The position numbers and the translations under genes are program-made. Positions 1-6,896 of a stretch of 15,001 bases of DNA are shown piece after piece; position 1 is the stretch's first letter; each line of letters starts with the position of its first letter. The notes under the pieces were generated by a model, which saw only the letters and a list, made by a program, of their open reading frames with translations, searched no databases and was not told where the DNA came from. The stretch is from positions 1 to 15,001 of the forward strand of contig JBNJFP010000050.1 of NCBI GenBank assembly GCA_051746985.1, given 5' to 3'. Origin of the DNA: Fodinibius sp051746985 (GTDB lineage: Bacteria; Bacteroidota; Rhodothermia; Balneolales; Balneolaceae).

Positions 1-106
1 AGTAAGCTTAATTCAGCCGGTAGCGATGGAAGAAGGGCTGCGCTTTGCGATCCGCGAGGGCGGCCGCACGGTAGGCGCCGGTGTTGTAACTGAAATTATA
101 GAATAA
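1..106 (+). CDS. tuf: Elongation factor Tu, C-terminal end (partial)
   Basis: Reading from base 2, 34 codons and a TAA stop give a peptide containing QPVAMEEGLRFAIREGGRT and ending GAGVVTEIIE. This is the conserved end of domain 3 of EF-Tu, the GTPase that brings aminoacyl-tRNA to the ribosome. Only the C-terminus is in the window; the GTPase domain lies upstream. The stop is 14 bases before the rpsJ start, giving the common tuf-rpsJ linkage, so S10-operon transcription probably continues from the tuf side. The fragment is about 56% G+C (57 of 102 bases counted), rich in CGC, GGC and GCG codons, and unlike the A/T-rich genes that follow. Confidence 0.93.
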   Translation, partial: VSLIQPVAMEEGLRFAIREGGRTVGAGVVTEIIE

Positions 107-120
107 AGAGGTTCTGATAA

Positions 121-432
121 GTGGCTACTCAACAAAAAATCAGAATTAAACTTAAGTCGTACGATCATAACCTGATCGACAAATCGGCTGAAAAGATAAT
201 TCAGACAGTAAAATCTACGGGAGCTGTGGTATCGGGTCCGATACCACTCCCAACGAAGAAAAATATTATTACGGTCAATCGATCTGTGCACGTTAACAAG
301 ACTGCCCGAGAGCAGTTCGAATATCGTTCTCATAAGCGTTTGATTGATATTCTTTCAACAGGATCGCAAACTGTAGATGCATTAATGAAGCTGGAGTTGC
401 CCTCTGGTGTGGACGTAGAAATTAAAGTGTAA
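121..432 (+). CDS. rpsJ: 30S ribosomal protein S10 (NusE)
   Basis: This 103-residue protein has normal family length. It shows KLKSYDHNLID (residues 10-20), GPIPLPTK (39-46) and the C-terminal SGVDVEIKV strand typical of uS10. S10 sits in the 30S head. As NusE it also pairs with NusB on boxA RNA in rRNA antitermination, which is notable because a boxA-like site lies at the far end of this window. The start is GTG; no ATG lies near it, and translation from the GTG gives the canonical MATQQKIRIKL start. An AGAGG element about 8 bases upstream could act as a ribosome binding site. The usual SPHVNK loop motif reads SVHVNK here (Pro to Val at residue 56). There is no room for an S10-type leader, since tuf ends 14 bases upstream. 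Confidence 0.97.
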   Translation: MATQQKIRIKLKSYDHNLIDKSAEKIIQTVKSTGAVVSGPIPLPTKKNIITVNRSVHVNKTAREQFEYRSHKRLIDILSTGSQTVDALMKLELPSGVDVEIKV

Positions 433-451
433 CATTTATAATCACTGAACA

Positions 452-1084
452 ATGAGTAGTGGTTTGATAGGTAAAAAAATTGGTATGACCAATGTCTTTG
501 ATGACAATGGTAGAAACTATGCCGTTACGGTTATCGAAGTTGATCCCAATGTTATTACGGAGATCAAAACAAATGAGAAAAACGGCTATGAAGCGGTACA
601 ACTTTCTGCTTTTGATAAAAAGGAGAAGAGTACTTCAAAACCGTTGAAAGGTCATTTTGAAAAAGCCGGAGTAACACCAAAACAGTATATCAAGGAATTT
701 AGAGATTTTGTTCCCGAAGATGCTGAACTCGGTACTGAATTAAATATTGAAGATGTATTTAGTATCGGAGATAGTGTTGATGTGGTTGGCGTTTCTAAAG
801 GAAAAGGATTTACCGGTGTTGTTAAACGCCATAATTTTAGTGGTGTTGGCGAAGCAACACATGGTCAGCATGACAGGCAACGTCACCCGGGATCAATTGG
901 ACAGGCTTCAGATCCTGCGCGAGTATTTCCCGGCATTAAAATGGCCGGACGAAGCGGAAATGAACGTAACAAGATCAAGAATTTGACTATTGCTAAGATT
1001 TTTAGCGAATCAAATTTGATGATGGTTACAGGATCTATTCCCGGTCCAAACGGACGATTTGTAGAAATTTACAATAGACAGTAA
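452..1084 (+). CDS. rplC: 50S ribosomal protein L3
   Basis: uL3 is an early-assembling 50S protein whose long loop reaches towards the peptidyl transferase centre. The 210-residue product begins with the family N-terminus GLIGKKIGMTNVF. It carries VSKGKGFTGVVKRHNF (114-129), HPGSIGQASDPARVFPG (145-161) and KMAGRSGNER (163-172). The Gln of GSIGQ (residue 151) corresponds to the glutamine methylated by PrmB in E. coli L3, as far as I can align it by eye. The ATG follows rpsJ by 19 bases and has no Shine-Dalgarno match; the upstream sequence is A/T-rich. It is second in the S10 gene set and its length is normal. Confidence 0.97.
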   Translation: MSSGLIGKKIGMTNVFDDNGRNYAVTVIEVDPNVITEIKTNEKNGYEAVQLSAFDKKEKSTSKPLKGHFEKAGVTPKQYIKEFRDFVPEDAELGTELNIEDVFSIGDSVDVVGVSKGKGFTGVVKRHNFSGVGEATHGQHDRQRHPGSIGQASDPARVFPGIKMAGRSGNERNKIKNLTIAKIFSESNLMMVTGSIPGPNGRFVEIYNRQ

Positions 1085-1097
1085 GAGATAATTAGTA

Positions 1098-1745
1098 ATG
1101 AAGCTTCCGATATTTACAACTGAAGGTAAAGATAGCGGAGATAAGGTCGAGTTAGCTGATTCTATTTTCGGAATTGAGCCTAATGAAACTGCTATCTATG
1201 AAGATGTTCGTCGATACATGGCTAATCAACGCCAAGGGACATCAAACACGAAAGAGCGTGGCCAGGTCCGTGGTGGTGGCCGTAAGGCTTATCGCCAGAA
1301 AGGAACAGGTCAGGCACGGCGAGGTTCTATCCGTTCTCCGCTGTTAAAGGGAGGAGGTACTGTTTTTGGGCCAAGTCCTCGTGATTATTCTTTCAATATT
1401 CCAAAGAAAACTAAAAAGCTGGCCCGTAAGTCAGCATGGTCAGCTAAGGCCGCTAGTGAGGCTATCAAAATTGTTGATGAGATTGCCATTGATGAGCCCA
1501 AAACTAGTAAAGTGGCCAATATTCTCGGAAGCTTAGATATTAAAAATAAGAAGGTTTTAATTCTAACTGCAGAAACTGATAAGGTTTTATATAAATCTGC
1601 ACGTAACATACCTAATGTTCAGGTATTAGAGGCTAATAAACCAACGACGTATCAGATCCTGAATTCTGATGTCATCTTGATACAGAAAGATGCTATTGAA
1701 GTATTGCAAGGATCTATTGAATCTGCAGAGGAGGTTAAAGGATGA
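1098..1745 (+). CDS. rplD: 50S ribosomal protein L4
   Basis: uL4 binds 23S rRNA domain I, and its extended loop lines the nascent-peptide exit tunnel. The 215-residue protein carries the loop signature TKERGQVRGGGRKAYRQKG (51-69) followed by TGQARRGSIRSP, then GGGTVFGPSPRDY. The globular C-terminal part contains KKVLILT and the LNSDVILIQKDAIEVL segment typical of L4. In gammaproteobacteria L4 also represses the S10 operon through a leader RNA. No such leader space exists here, so that mode of control is doubtful. The TGA stop overlaps the rplW ATG by four bases (ATGA), suggesting translational coupling. The last codons (EEVKG) also encode the rplW Shine-Dalgarno sequence. Confidence 0.97.
   Translation: MKLPIFTTEGKDSGDKVELADSIFGIEPNETAIYEDVRRYMANQRQGTSNTKERGQVRGGGRKAYRQKGTGQARRGSIRSPLLKGGGTVFGPSPRDYSFNIPKKTKKLARKSAWSAKAASEAIKIVDEIAIDEPKTSKVANILGSLDIKNKKVLILTAETDKVLYKSARNIPNVQVLEANKPTTYQILNSDVILIQKDAIEVLQGSIESAEEVKG
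1727..1735 (+). promoter_or_regulatory. Strong Shine-Dalgarno sequence of rplW
   Basis: AGAGGAGGT lies within the last codons of rplD. Its AGGAGG core (1729-1734) is seven bases before the rplW ATG. It is the only near-perfect match to the anti-Shine-Dalgarno sequence I found among the start sites of this window. It coincides with the only overlapping gene pair. Confidence 0.75.
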
Positions 1746-2032
1746 AAGAGATATTACAAAAACCATTAATTACTGAAAAGCTTACTCGACTTCAGGAAGA
1801 AGGTAAGTATGCATTTCAAGTAGATAAACATGCTTCAAAAACGGATATCAAACAAGCAGTCTTAGAACGATATCCAGATGTGAAGATCAAAAAGATCAAT
1901 ACAATGATCATGCCTTCTAAACCGAAAGGCCGATATACCCAAAGCGGATATATTGCAGGTCGAGAAAAGGTTTGGAAGAAAGCAATTGTAACTCTAAAAG
2001 AAGGCGAGATAGACTTCTTTAGCGAAATTTAG
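1742..2032 (+). CDS. rplW: 50S ribosomal protein L23
   Basis: uL23 sits at the exit of the peptide tunnel and is the docking site for trigger factor and SRP. The 96-residue product starts MKEILQKPLITEKLTRLQEE. The ITEK motif includes Glu12, which aligns with the E. coli glutamate (Glu18) that contacts trigger factor. The central part has ASKTDIKQAVLERYPDVKI, and the flexible loop is basic (KPKGRYTQSGYIAGREKVWKKA). It overlaps rplD by four bases and is preceded by a strong AGGAGG element, unlike its neighbours. Length and architecture are normal for the bacterial family. Confidence 0.96.
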   Translation: MKEILQKPLITEKLTRLQEEGKYAFQVDKHASKTDIKQAVLERYPDVKIKKINTMIMPSKPKGRYTQSGYIAGREKVWKKAIVTLKEGEIDFFSEI

Positions 2033-2046
2033 AAAGAATTAGTTCA

Positions 2047-2883
2047 ATGGCTACAAAAAAATCAAAACCATCAACACCCGGTTCACGACACAGAATTGCA
2101 CCTGTGTTTGATGATGTTACTGTAAGCAAGCCTACCGTAAAAAGGCTGCTAAAAGGGAAAGGGCAAACCGGCGGAAGAAATAAACAGGGACGGATGACTT
2201 CTCGCCATCGTGGCGGTGGTCACAAACGTCGGTATCGTTATATTGACTTTTACCGAGATAAGCACGACATCCCTGCTAAGGTTCAAACGATTGAGTACGA
2301 TCCTAACCGTTCTGCTCGTATTGCGTTGGTTGCTTACGCCGATGGTGAAAAGCGCTATATTATTGCTCCAAATAAGCTCAGTGTTGGTGATACTATTATT
2401 AGTGGCACCAATGTTGAGCCGGATGTAGGTAATGCTATGCCAATGAAAAGCATGCCACCAGGCACGTTTATTCACAATATTGAATTGCATCCCGGACAGG
2501 GAGCACAATTGTGCAGAAGTGCTGGAACAACAGCTCAAATGGTTGCTAAAACTGATCGATATGTTACGGTGAAGCTTCCATCAGGTGAAGTTCGAATGAT
2601 TTTAGGTAATTGTTTTGCAACCGTCGGTTCTACCAGTAATCCCGATCACTTTAATACATCAATGGGTAAGGCCGGTAGAAATCGGTGGAAAGGCAAGCGG
2701 CCACAGACTCGTGGTGTTGCTATGAACCCGGTGGATCACCCGATGGGTGGTGGTGAAGGTAAAGCCTCTGGAGGACATCCGCGTTCTCCCTGGGGACAAT
2801 CTTCTAAGGGATTAAAGACCAGAAAACGTAAGAAGCTTTCGAACCGATACATTGTTCGAAGCCGAAAAAAGTCTAAAAAGTAA
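2047..2883 (+). CDS. rplB: 50S ribosomal protein L2
   Basis: uL2 is needed for subunit association and peptidyl transferase centre assembly. The 278-residue protein has the N-terminal basic segment GRNKQGRMTSRHRGGGHKRR followed by the OB-type RNA-binding core, for example KVQTIEYDPNRSARIALV. The C-terminal signature GVAMNPVDHPMGGGEGK is present. His231 in VDHP aligns with the conserved E. coli His229 near the peptidyl transferase centre. It ends in a basic tail (RSRKKSKK). The ATG lies 14 bases after rplW with no Shine-Dalgarno match. Length is normal and no unusual residues are seen in the conserved C-terminal motif. Confidence 0.98.
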   Translation: MATKKSKPSTPGSRHRIAPVFDDVTVSKPTVKRLLKGKGQTGGRNKQGRMTSRHRGGGHKRRYRYIDFYRDKHDIPAKVQTIEYDPNRSARIALVAYADGEKRYIIAPNKLSVGDTIISGTNVEPDVGNAMPMKSMPPGTFIHNIELHPGQGAQLCRSAGTTAQMVAKTDRYVTVKLPSGEVRMILGNCFATVGSTSNPDHFNTSMGKAGRNRWKGKRPQTRGVAMNPVDHPMGGGEGKASGGHPRSPWGQSSKGLKTRKRKKLSNRYIVRSRKKSKK

Positions 2884-2889
2884 TTAATT

Positions 2890-3186
2890 ATGCCAAGATC
2901 GCTCAGAAAAGGACCTTACGTATATTACAAGCTGCAGCGTAAGATTGATGAAATGAATGACAGCGGCAAAAAGAATGTCATTAAAACATGGTCGCGTAGC
3001 TCAATGGTTACGCCTGATTTTGTTGGATTGACTTTAGCCGTTCACAACGGAAAGCAGTTTATACCTGTGTACGTTACAGAAGAAATGGTAGGTCACAAGT
3101 TGGGTGAATTTGCACCCACCAGAACGTTCCGTGGCCACCCCGAGAAGTCTAAAACGAGAGAAGCACCCAGAAAACCAGGAATGTAA
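2890..3186 (+). CDS. rpsS: 30S ribosomal protein S19
   Basis: uS19 lies in the 30S head, forms a pair with S13 and contacts 23S rRNA in an intersubunit bridge. The 98-residue product begins PRSLRKGPYV and carries KTWSRSSMVTPDFVGLTLAVHNGK plus VGHKLGEFAPTRTFRGH, all core family motifs. It is somewhat longer than the roughly 90-residue norm because of a basic C-terminal tail (KSKTREAPRKPGM). Only six bases separate it from rplB, and its start region (TAATTAATT) is purely A/T with no Shine-Dalgarno match. Confidence 0.97.
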   Translation: MPRSLRKGPYVYYKLQRKIDEMNDSGKKNVIKTWSRSSMVTPDFVGLTLAVHNGKQFIPVYVTEEMVGHKLGEFAPTRTFRGHPEKSKTREAPRKPGM

Positions 3187-3192
3187 AATATT

Positions 3193-3570
3193 ATGGCTGA
3201 AGAAAATTTTAAAGCACGAGCTACGCAAAAACATCTGCGTACATCACCTCGAAAAGTGCGCTTAGTTGTAGATTCTGTTCGGGGAGATCGCGTAGACAAA
3301 GCCCTCAAAAAGCTTGAATTCACCAATAAGGGTTCTGCCAGTGATGTAGCAAAAGTTGTTAAGTCTGCAGCGGCTAATATCCGTGATAAATTTCAGGAAG
3401 AACGGCTTGATAACCAAGAAATTTATATCAAGGAAATTTTTGTAAATGAAGGTGCGACTTTGAAACGCATACAGCCACGAGCAATGGGGCGTGCTAATCA
3501 AATTCGCAAACGTACCAGTCACGTTACAGTGGTTGTGGCTAAGAAGGAAGAAGAATTACTTAATCAATAA
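3193..3570 (+). CDS. rplV: 50S ribosomal protein L22
   Basis: uL22 binds all 23S domains, and its beta-hairpin lines the exit tunnel, the site of macrolide-resistance changes in other bacteria. The 125-residue protein shows TSPRKVRLVVDSVRG near the N-terminus. The C-terminal part holds the hairpin region and signature (FVNEGATLKRIQPRAMGRA, then NQIRKRTSHVTVVV). No insertion or deletion in the hairpin is evident by eye. The ATG is six bases after rpsS without a Shine-Dalgarno element. The product is a little longer than the E. coli protein, with an acidic C-terminal end (KKEEELLNQ). Confidence 0.96.
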   Translation: MAEENFKARATQKHLRTSPRKVRLVVDSVRGDRVDKALKKLEFTNKGSASDVAKVVKSAAANIRDKFQEERLDNQEIYIKEIFVNEGATLKRIQPRAMGRANQIRKRTSHVTVVVAKKEEELLNQ

Positions 3571-3581
3571 ACGACAATACC

Positions 3582-4316
3582 TTGGGACAGAAATCACATC
3601 CAGTAGGTTTACGACTCGGTATCATTCGCGGTTGGGATTCCAACTGGTATTCCGAAGAAAATGAGCCGGAAATTTTATATGAAGACACGAAGCTTCGCGA
3701 GTATTTGCATACGCGTCTTCAAAATGGAGGGCTCTCTCGGGTTATCATCGAGCGTACGCCAAAACGAATACTACTTACACTTAAAACAAGTCGCCCCGGT
3801 GTTATTATCGGTAAAGGCGGTGAACAGATTGAACTTCTTCGAGAAGAGCTTAAGAAAATTACGAGCAAAGAAGTTCAGATTAATGTAAGTGAAATTAAAC
3901 GACCTGAAACAGATGCGAGTTTGGTTGCACAGAATATTGCGCAACAGTTAGAAGCTCGTATCTCTTTTCGAAGAGCTATGAAAACGGCGATATCTTCTGC
4001 TATGCGTATGGGGGCAGAAGGGATTAAAATTCGTTGTGCCGGTCGTTTAGGTGGAGCTGAAATGGCACGTACCGAACAGTATCGCGAGGGTCGCGTACCA
4101 TTGCATACACTGCGTGCCGATATTGATTATTATAATACAACCGCAAATACCATTTATGGATCGATTGGTGTTACGGTTTGGATCTTTAAAGGTGAAGTGC
4201 TCGGTGATATTGAATTAACACCAGGAGATGCACATAGCCAACAAAAGGATGATTCACGAGGCCGACGCGGAGGTGGTAAACGCCGCTCACGTCGCCGCCG
4301 AAGAAATAAGAATTAA
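3582..4316 (+). CDS. rpsC: 30S ribosomal protein S3
   Basis: uS3 forms part of the mRNA entry tunnel and contributes to mRNA unwinding. The 244-residue protein starts with the canonical GQKSHPVGLRLGI. It has a type II KH domain with the GKGG loop at 77-80, and FRRAMK at 129-134, whose arginines align with the entry-site residues linked to helicase activity in E. coli S3. The C-terminal domain holds GRLGGAEMARTEQYREGRVP. The start is TTG: the family N-terminus begins exactly there, and there is no ATG alternative. No Shine-Dalgarno sequence precedes it. The product ends in a very arginine-rich tail (roughly residues 226-244), a lineage extension beyond the core. Confidence 0.97.
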   Translation: MGQKSHPVGLRLGIIRGWDSNWYSEENEPEILYEDTKLREYLHTRLQNGGLSRVIIERTPKRILLTLKTSRPGVIIGKGGEQIELLREELKKITSKEVQINVSEIKRPETDASLVAQNIAQQLEARISFRRAMKTAISSAMRMGAEGIKIRCAGRLGGAEMARTEQYREGRVPLHTLRADIDYYNTTANTIYGSIGVTVWIFKGEVLGDIELTPGDAHSQQKDDSRGRRGGGKRRSRRRRRNKN

Positions 4317-4335
4317 CATTGCAAATAGATAGATC

Positions 4336-4758
4336 ATGTTAGAACCAAAAAACGTACGACGCCGCCGGCAACATCGCCGTAGCCTGAAAGGGACAGCACA
4401 GCGTGGACATACGCTTGCCTATGGTGACTTTGGTTTAAAGGCAATGGAGCCGAAGTATATTACTTCGCGGCAGATCGAATCGTGCCGTATTGCAATTGCA
4501 CGTCAGCTGCAACGCGATGGTCAAACCTGGATTCGTATTTTTCCAGATATGCCGAAAACTGCACAGCCTGCTGAAACTCGTATGGGTAAAGGTAAAGGCG
4601 CTGTTGAAGAATATGTGGCAGTTGTTAAGCCTGGAAGAATATTGTTTGAAATCGCAGGTGTACCCGAGGATTTGGCTTGGGAGGCGATGCGAAGAGCAGA
4701 TTATAAGCTCCCAATTAAAACGAAATTTATTGTTCGTCGTGATTACGATGGACCATAA
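4336..4758 (+). CDS. rplP: 50S ribosomal protein L16
   Basis: uL16 binds near the A site and helps position aminoacyl-tRNA on the 50S subunit. The 140-residue product has an arginine-rich start (RRRRQHRR). It carries the family motifs YGDFGLKAMEP (29-39), ITSRQIESCRIAI (42-54), RIFPDMP (67-73) and TRMGKGKG (81-88). Arg82 in the last motif corresponds to the arginine hydroxylated by YcfD in E. coli (Arg81); whether that occurs here cannot be told. It follows rpsC by 19 bases, with ATG as the start and no Shine-Dalgarno match. Length is normal for the family. Confidence 0.97.
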   Translation: MLEPKNVRRRRQHRRSLKGTAQRGHTLAYGDFGLKAMEPKYITSRQIESCRIAIARQLQRDGQTWIRIFPDMPKTAQPAETRMGKGKGAVEEYVAVVKPGRILFEIAGVPEDLAWEAMRRADYKLPIKTKFIVRRDYDGP

Positions 4759-4779
4759 TCAAGAAGGAATAATCAATCA

Positions 4780-4986
4780 ATGAAAGCACACGAACTACGA
4801 GAAAAATCTATTGCTGAATTGAAGGCCCGGCTGGATGATGAAAAGCAGGCATTGCAAGATATGAAATTTAATCGTGCAATTGCCGGACAGCTTGAAAATC
4901 CCGCGCGTATTACTATGACACGTCGCGAGATTGCCCGAATTCATACGATTATTACTGAAAAAGAACAAGAAGAAAGTGCTGAATAA
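4780..4986 (+). CDS. rpmC: 50S ribosomal protein L29
   Basis: uL29 is a small alpha-helical protein next to L23 at the tunnel exit. The 68-residue product is predicted as two helices. It begins MKAHELREKSIAELKARLDD and has the signature MKFNRAIAGQLENPARI (around 29-45), followed by RREIARIHTIITEKE. Its start is 21 bases after rplP; an AAGGA lies upstream but at a long distance from the ATG, so it is a poor ribosome binding site. It lies between rplP and rpsQ, the standard position. Confidence 0.95.
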   Translation: MKAHELREKSIAELKARLDDEKQALQDMKFNRAIAGQLENPARITMTRREIARIHTIITEKEQEESAE

Positions 4987-4994
4987 TTAACACA

Positions 4995-5258
4995 ATGGCA
5001 CAACCTGAACGAGTACAACGAAGAGAAAGAAAAGGTCGCGTGGTTAGTAACAAAATGGATAAATCCATTACTGTTGCTGTAGATAGAAAGGTGAAACATG
5101 CGATTTACGGAAAATATATAACCAAGACAACCAAGTATATGGCCCATGACGAAAACAATGAGGCCAACGAGGGTGACTTAGTACAAATTATGTCAACTCG
5201 TCCGCTATCGAAGCGTAAATCTTGGCGTCTTGTAGAAATTATTGAACGAGCAAAATAA
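4995..5258 (+). CDS. rpsQ: 30S ribosomal protein S17
   Basis: uS17 is an OB-fold primary binder of 16S rRNA. The 87-residue protein has RKGRVVSNKMDKSITVAVDR near the N-terminus, then HAIYGKYITKTTKYMAHDE, EGDLVQIMSTRPLSKRKSW and RLVEIIERAK, all matching the family pattern. It is eight bases downstream of rpmC with an ATG start and no Shine-Dalgarno element (AATTAACACA precedes it). Normal length. Confidence 0.96.
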   Translation: MAQPERVQRRERKGRVVSNKMDKSITVAVDRKVKHAIYGKYITKTTKYMAHDENNEANEGDLVQIMSTRPLSKRKSWRLVEIIERAK

Positions 5259-5282
5259 CCGGATATATTTTAGGAATCTGCA

Positions 5283-5651
5283 ATGGTACAAGCACAAACA
5301 CAACTAAACGTTGCTGATAACAGCGGCGCCCGGCAACTTAATTGCATCAAAGTTCTTGGAGACTCTAAGCGCCGATATGCACGAATAGGAGATCTTATTT
5401 CCTGCTCCGTAAAAACTGCTATCCCCGGAGGTAATGTTAAAAAGGGGGAAGTAGTGACTGCGGTCGTAGTGCGAACCAAGAAAGAAATTCGTCGTAATGA
5501 TGGTAGTTACATTCGTTTTGATGAAAATGCTGCTGTCATTATCAATAATGAAACTGAGCCTATTGGGACACGTATTTTTGGTCCTGTAGCTCGTGAATTA
5601 CGCGAACGTAATTACATGCGTATTGTATCACTTGCACCAGAAGTGCTTTAA
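5283..5651 (+). CDS. rplN: 50S ribosomal protein L14
   Basis: uL14 forms intersubunit bridges with 16S rRNA and is the site where the silencing factor RsfS binds in other bacteria. The 122-residue product has normal length. It contains LNVADNSGARQLNCIKVLG, RYARIGDLI, KKGEVVTAVVVRTKKEIRR and the C-terminal FGPVARELRERNYMRIVSLAPEVL. The ATG lies 24 bases after rpsQ. A weak TAGGA seven bases upstream may help initiation, but it is not clearly more than chance in this window. Confidence 0.97.
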   Translation: MVQAQTQLNVADNSGARQLNCIKVLGDSKRRYARIGDLISCSVKTAIPGGNVKKGEVVTAVVVRTKKEIRRNDGSYIRFDENAAVIINNETEPIGTRIFGPVARELRERNYMRIVSLAPEVL

Positions 5652-5665
5652 AATAGAATCTAATT

Positions 5666-6019
5666 ATGCCACGTACTACAAACAAACGAAAGAAGTTACA
5701 CGTTAAAAAAGGCGATGATGTTAAAGTTATTGCTGGAAATGAGAAAGGAAAGGAAGGTAGAATTTTAGCCGTATTTCCTGAAAAAGAACGCGTACTTGTA
5801 GAAGGCGTTAACTTTCGAGTGCATCACGACCAGCCGACTCAGGATAATCCACAGGGTGGGCGAATTGAACGTGAGGTTTCCATACATGTTTCTAATGTAA
5901 TGGTAATCGATCCTTCAACTGGAGAACCAACACGTATCGGCCGTAAAAGAATTGAAGAGGACGGTGGTGGACGTTGGGTGCGGTATGCTAAGAAAAGTGG
6001 CGAGATCATCGATAAATAA
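5666..6019 (+). CDS. rplX: 50S ribosomal protein L24
   Basis: uL24 starts 50S assembly by binding the 5' end of 23S rRNA. The 117-residue product has a basic N-terminus (TTNKRKKLHVKKG) and a KOW motif (GDDVKVIAGNEKGKEGRILAV by position, residues 16-36). It also has VEGVNFRVHH and an acidic/basic C-terminal region containing STGEPTRIGRKRIEEDG. At 117 residues it is slightly longer than E. coli L24, with the extra residues in the C-terminal part. It sits 14 bases after rplN and has no Shine-Dalgarno element. Confidence 0.95.
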   Translation: MPRTTNKRKKLHVKKGDDVKVIAGNEKGKEGRILAVFPEKERVLVEGVNFRVHHDQPTQDNPQGGRIEREVSIHVSNVMVIDPSTGEPTRIGRKRIEEDGGGRWVRYAKKSGEIIDK

Positions 6020-6033
6020 GAATTTATTATAGA

Positions 6034-6585
6034 ATGTCAGAAGCAAGACTTTACACGCAATATAAAGACGAAATTATTTCGAATCTCAAGGAAGAGTTTG
6101 ATTACGATAACGTAATGGCTGTTCCAAAGCTCGAAAAAATTGTTATTAACTGTGGTGTTGGAGAAGCAGTAGAAAATGAAAAGGTGTTAGATACTGTAAC
6201 CAATAACCTGGCAAAAATTTCGGGTCAAAAGCCTGTTACAACTAAGGCCAAAAAATCCATCTCGAATTTTAAAACCAGAGAAGGAATGCCTATTGGTGGC
6301 AAGGTTACACTCCGTAAAAAGAAAATGTATGAGTTTTTGGATCGCCTGATCAATTTGGCACTGCCAAGAACACGCGACTTCCAAGGTGTGCCTGATAAAA
6401 GTTTTGATGGAAGGGGCAATTACACCTTAGGTGTTAAAGAGCATACTATTTTTCCTGAAATCGACACCGAAGAAGTAGATAATATTCATGGAATGGATAT
6501 TACATTTGTTACTTCTGCGGAAACGGATGAAGAAGCATATGCTCTGCTAAAACAGTTTGGAATGCCGTTTCAAAAAAGAAATTAA
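6034..6585 (+). CDS. rplE: 50S ribosomal protein L5
   Basis: uL5 binds 5S rRNA with L18 in the central protuberance and touches P-site tRNA. The 183-residue protein shows the N-terminal MAVPKLEKIVINCGVGEA (28-45) and SGQKPVTTKAKKSISNFKTR. It also has GMPIGGKVTLRKKKMYEFLD, LPRTRDFQGV and the C-terminal GNYTLGVKEHTIFPEID and MDITFVTSA. The ATG is 14 bases after rplX with no Shine-Dalgarno match. In E. coli S8 represses the spc operon by binding near the start of this gene; I could not identify an S8-type RNA element here by eye. Confidence 0.97.
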   Translation: MSEARLYTQYKDEIISNLKEEFDYDNVMAVPKLEKIVINCGVGEAVENEKVLDTVTNNLAKISGQKPVTTKAKKSISNFKTREGMPIGGKVTLRKKKMYEFLDRLINLALPRTRDFQGVPDKSFDGRGNYTLGVKEHTIFPEIDTEEVDNIHGMDITFVTSAETDEEAYALLKQFGMPFQKRN

Positions 6586-6606
6586 ATCTACAAGCATATA
6601 ATAATT

Positions 6607-6876
6607 ATGGCTAAGAAAGCTTGGATAGCACGTAACGAAAAAAGAAAACGAACGGTAAAAAAATATGCCGAAAAGCGAAAAAAGCTTAAGGAAGAAGGTG
6701 AATGGGAAGAGTTACAAAAGCTCCCACGTGATGCCAGTCCAACACGTGTTAACAACCGGTGTAATTTAACTGGACGAACTCGTGGCTATATTCGCAAGTA
6801 CGGTATTTCTCGTATTAAATTTCGTGAACTTGCCCTTGACGGGAAAATTCCCGGAGTTCGAAAAGCTAGTTGGTAA
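6607..6876 (+). CDS. rpsN: 30S ribosomal protein S14, zinc-free long form
   Basis: uS14 is a late-assembling protein of the 30S head. The 89-residue product is of the long (about 90-residue) class: a basic N-terminus (MAKKAWIARNEKRKRTVKKY), then LPRDASPTRVNNRC and NLTGRTRGYIRKYGISR, ending KIPGVRKASW. It contains a single cysteine (in NNRCNL) and no CxxC pairs, so it is the zinc-independent C-minus type rather than the 61-residue zinc ribbon. The ATG is 21 bases after rplE in an A/T-only context (ATAATAATT). Confidence 0.97.
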   Translation: MAKKAWIARNEKRKRTVKKYAEKRKKLKEEGEWEELQKLPRDASPTRVNNRCNLTGRTRGYIRKYGISRIKFRELALDGKIPGVRKASW

Positions 6877-6896
6877 CATTTTAACGAAGAACTTTT

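Noticed and set aside
107..120. An S10-operon leader RNA for L4 autoregulation
   Set aside because: Only 14 bases lie between tuf and rpsJ, too few for the structured leader known from gammaproteobacteria.
13..333. Minus-strand reading frame opposite the tuf end and rpsJ
   Set aside because: It is antisense to two clearly conserved genes and resembles no known family; an antisense shadow.
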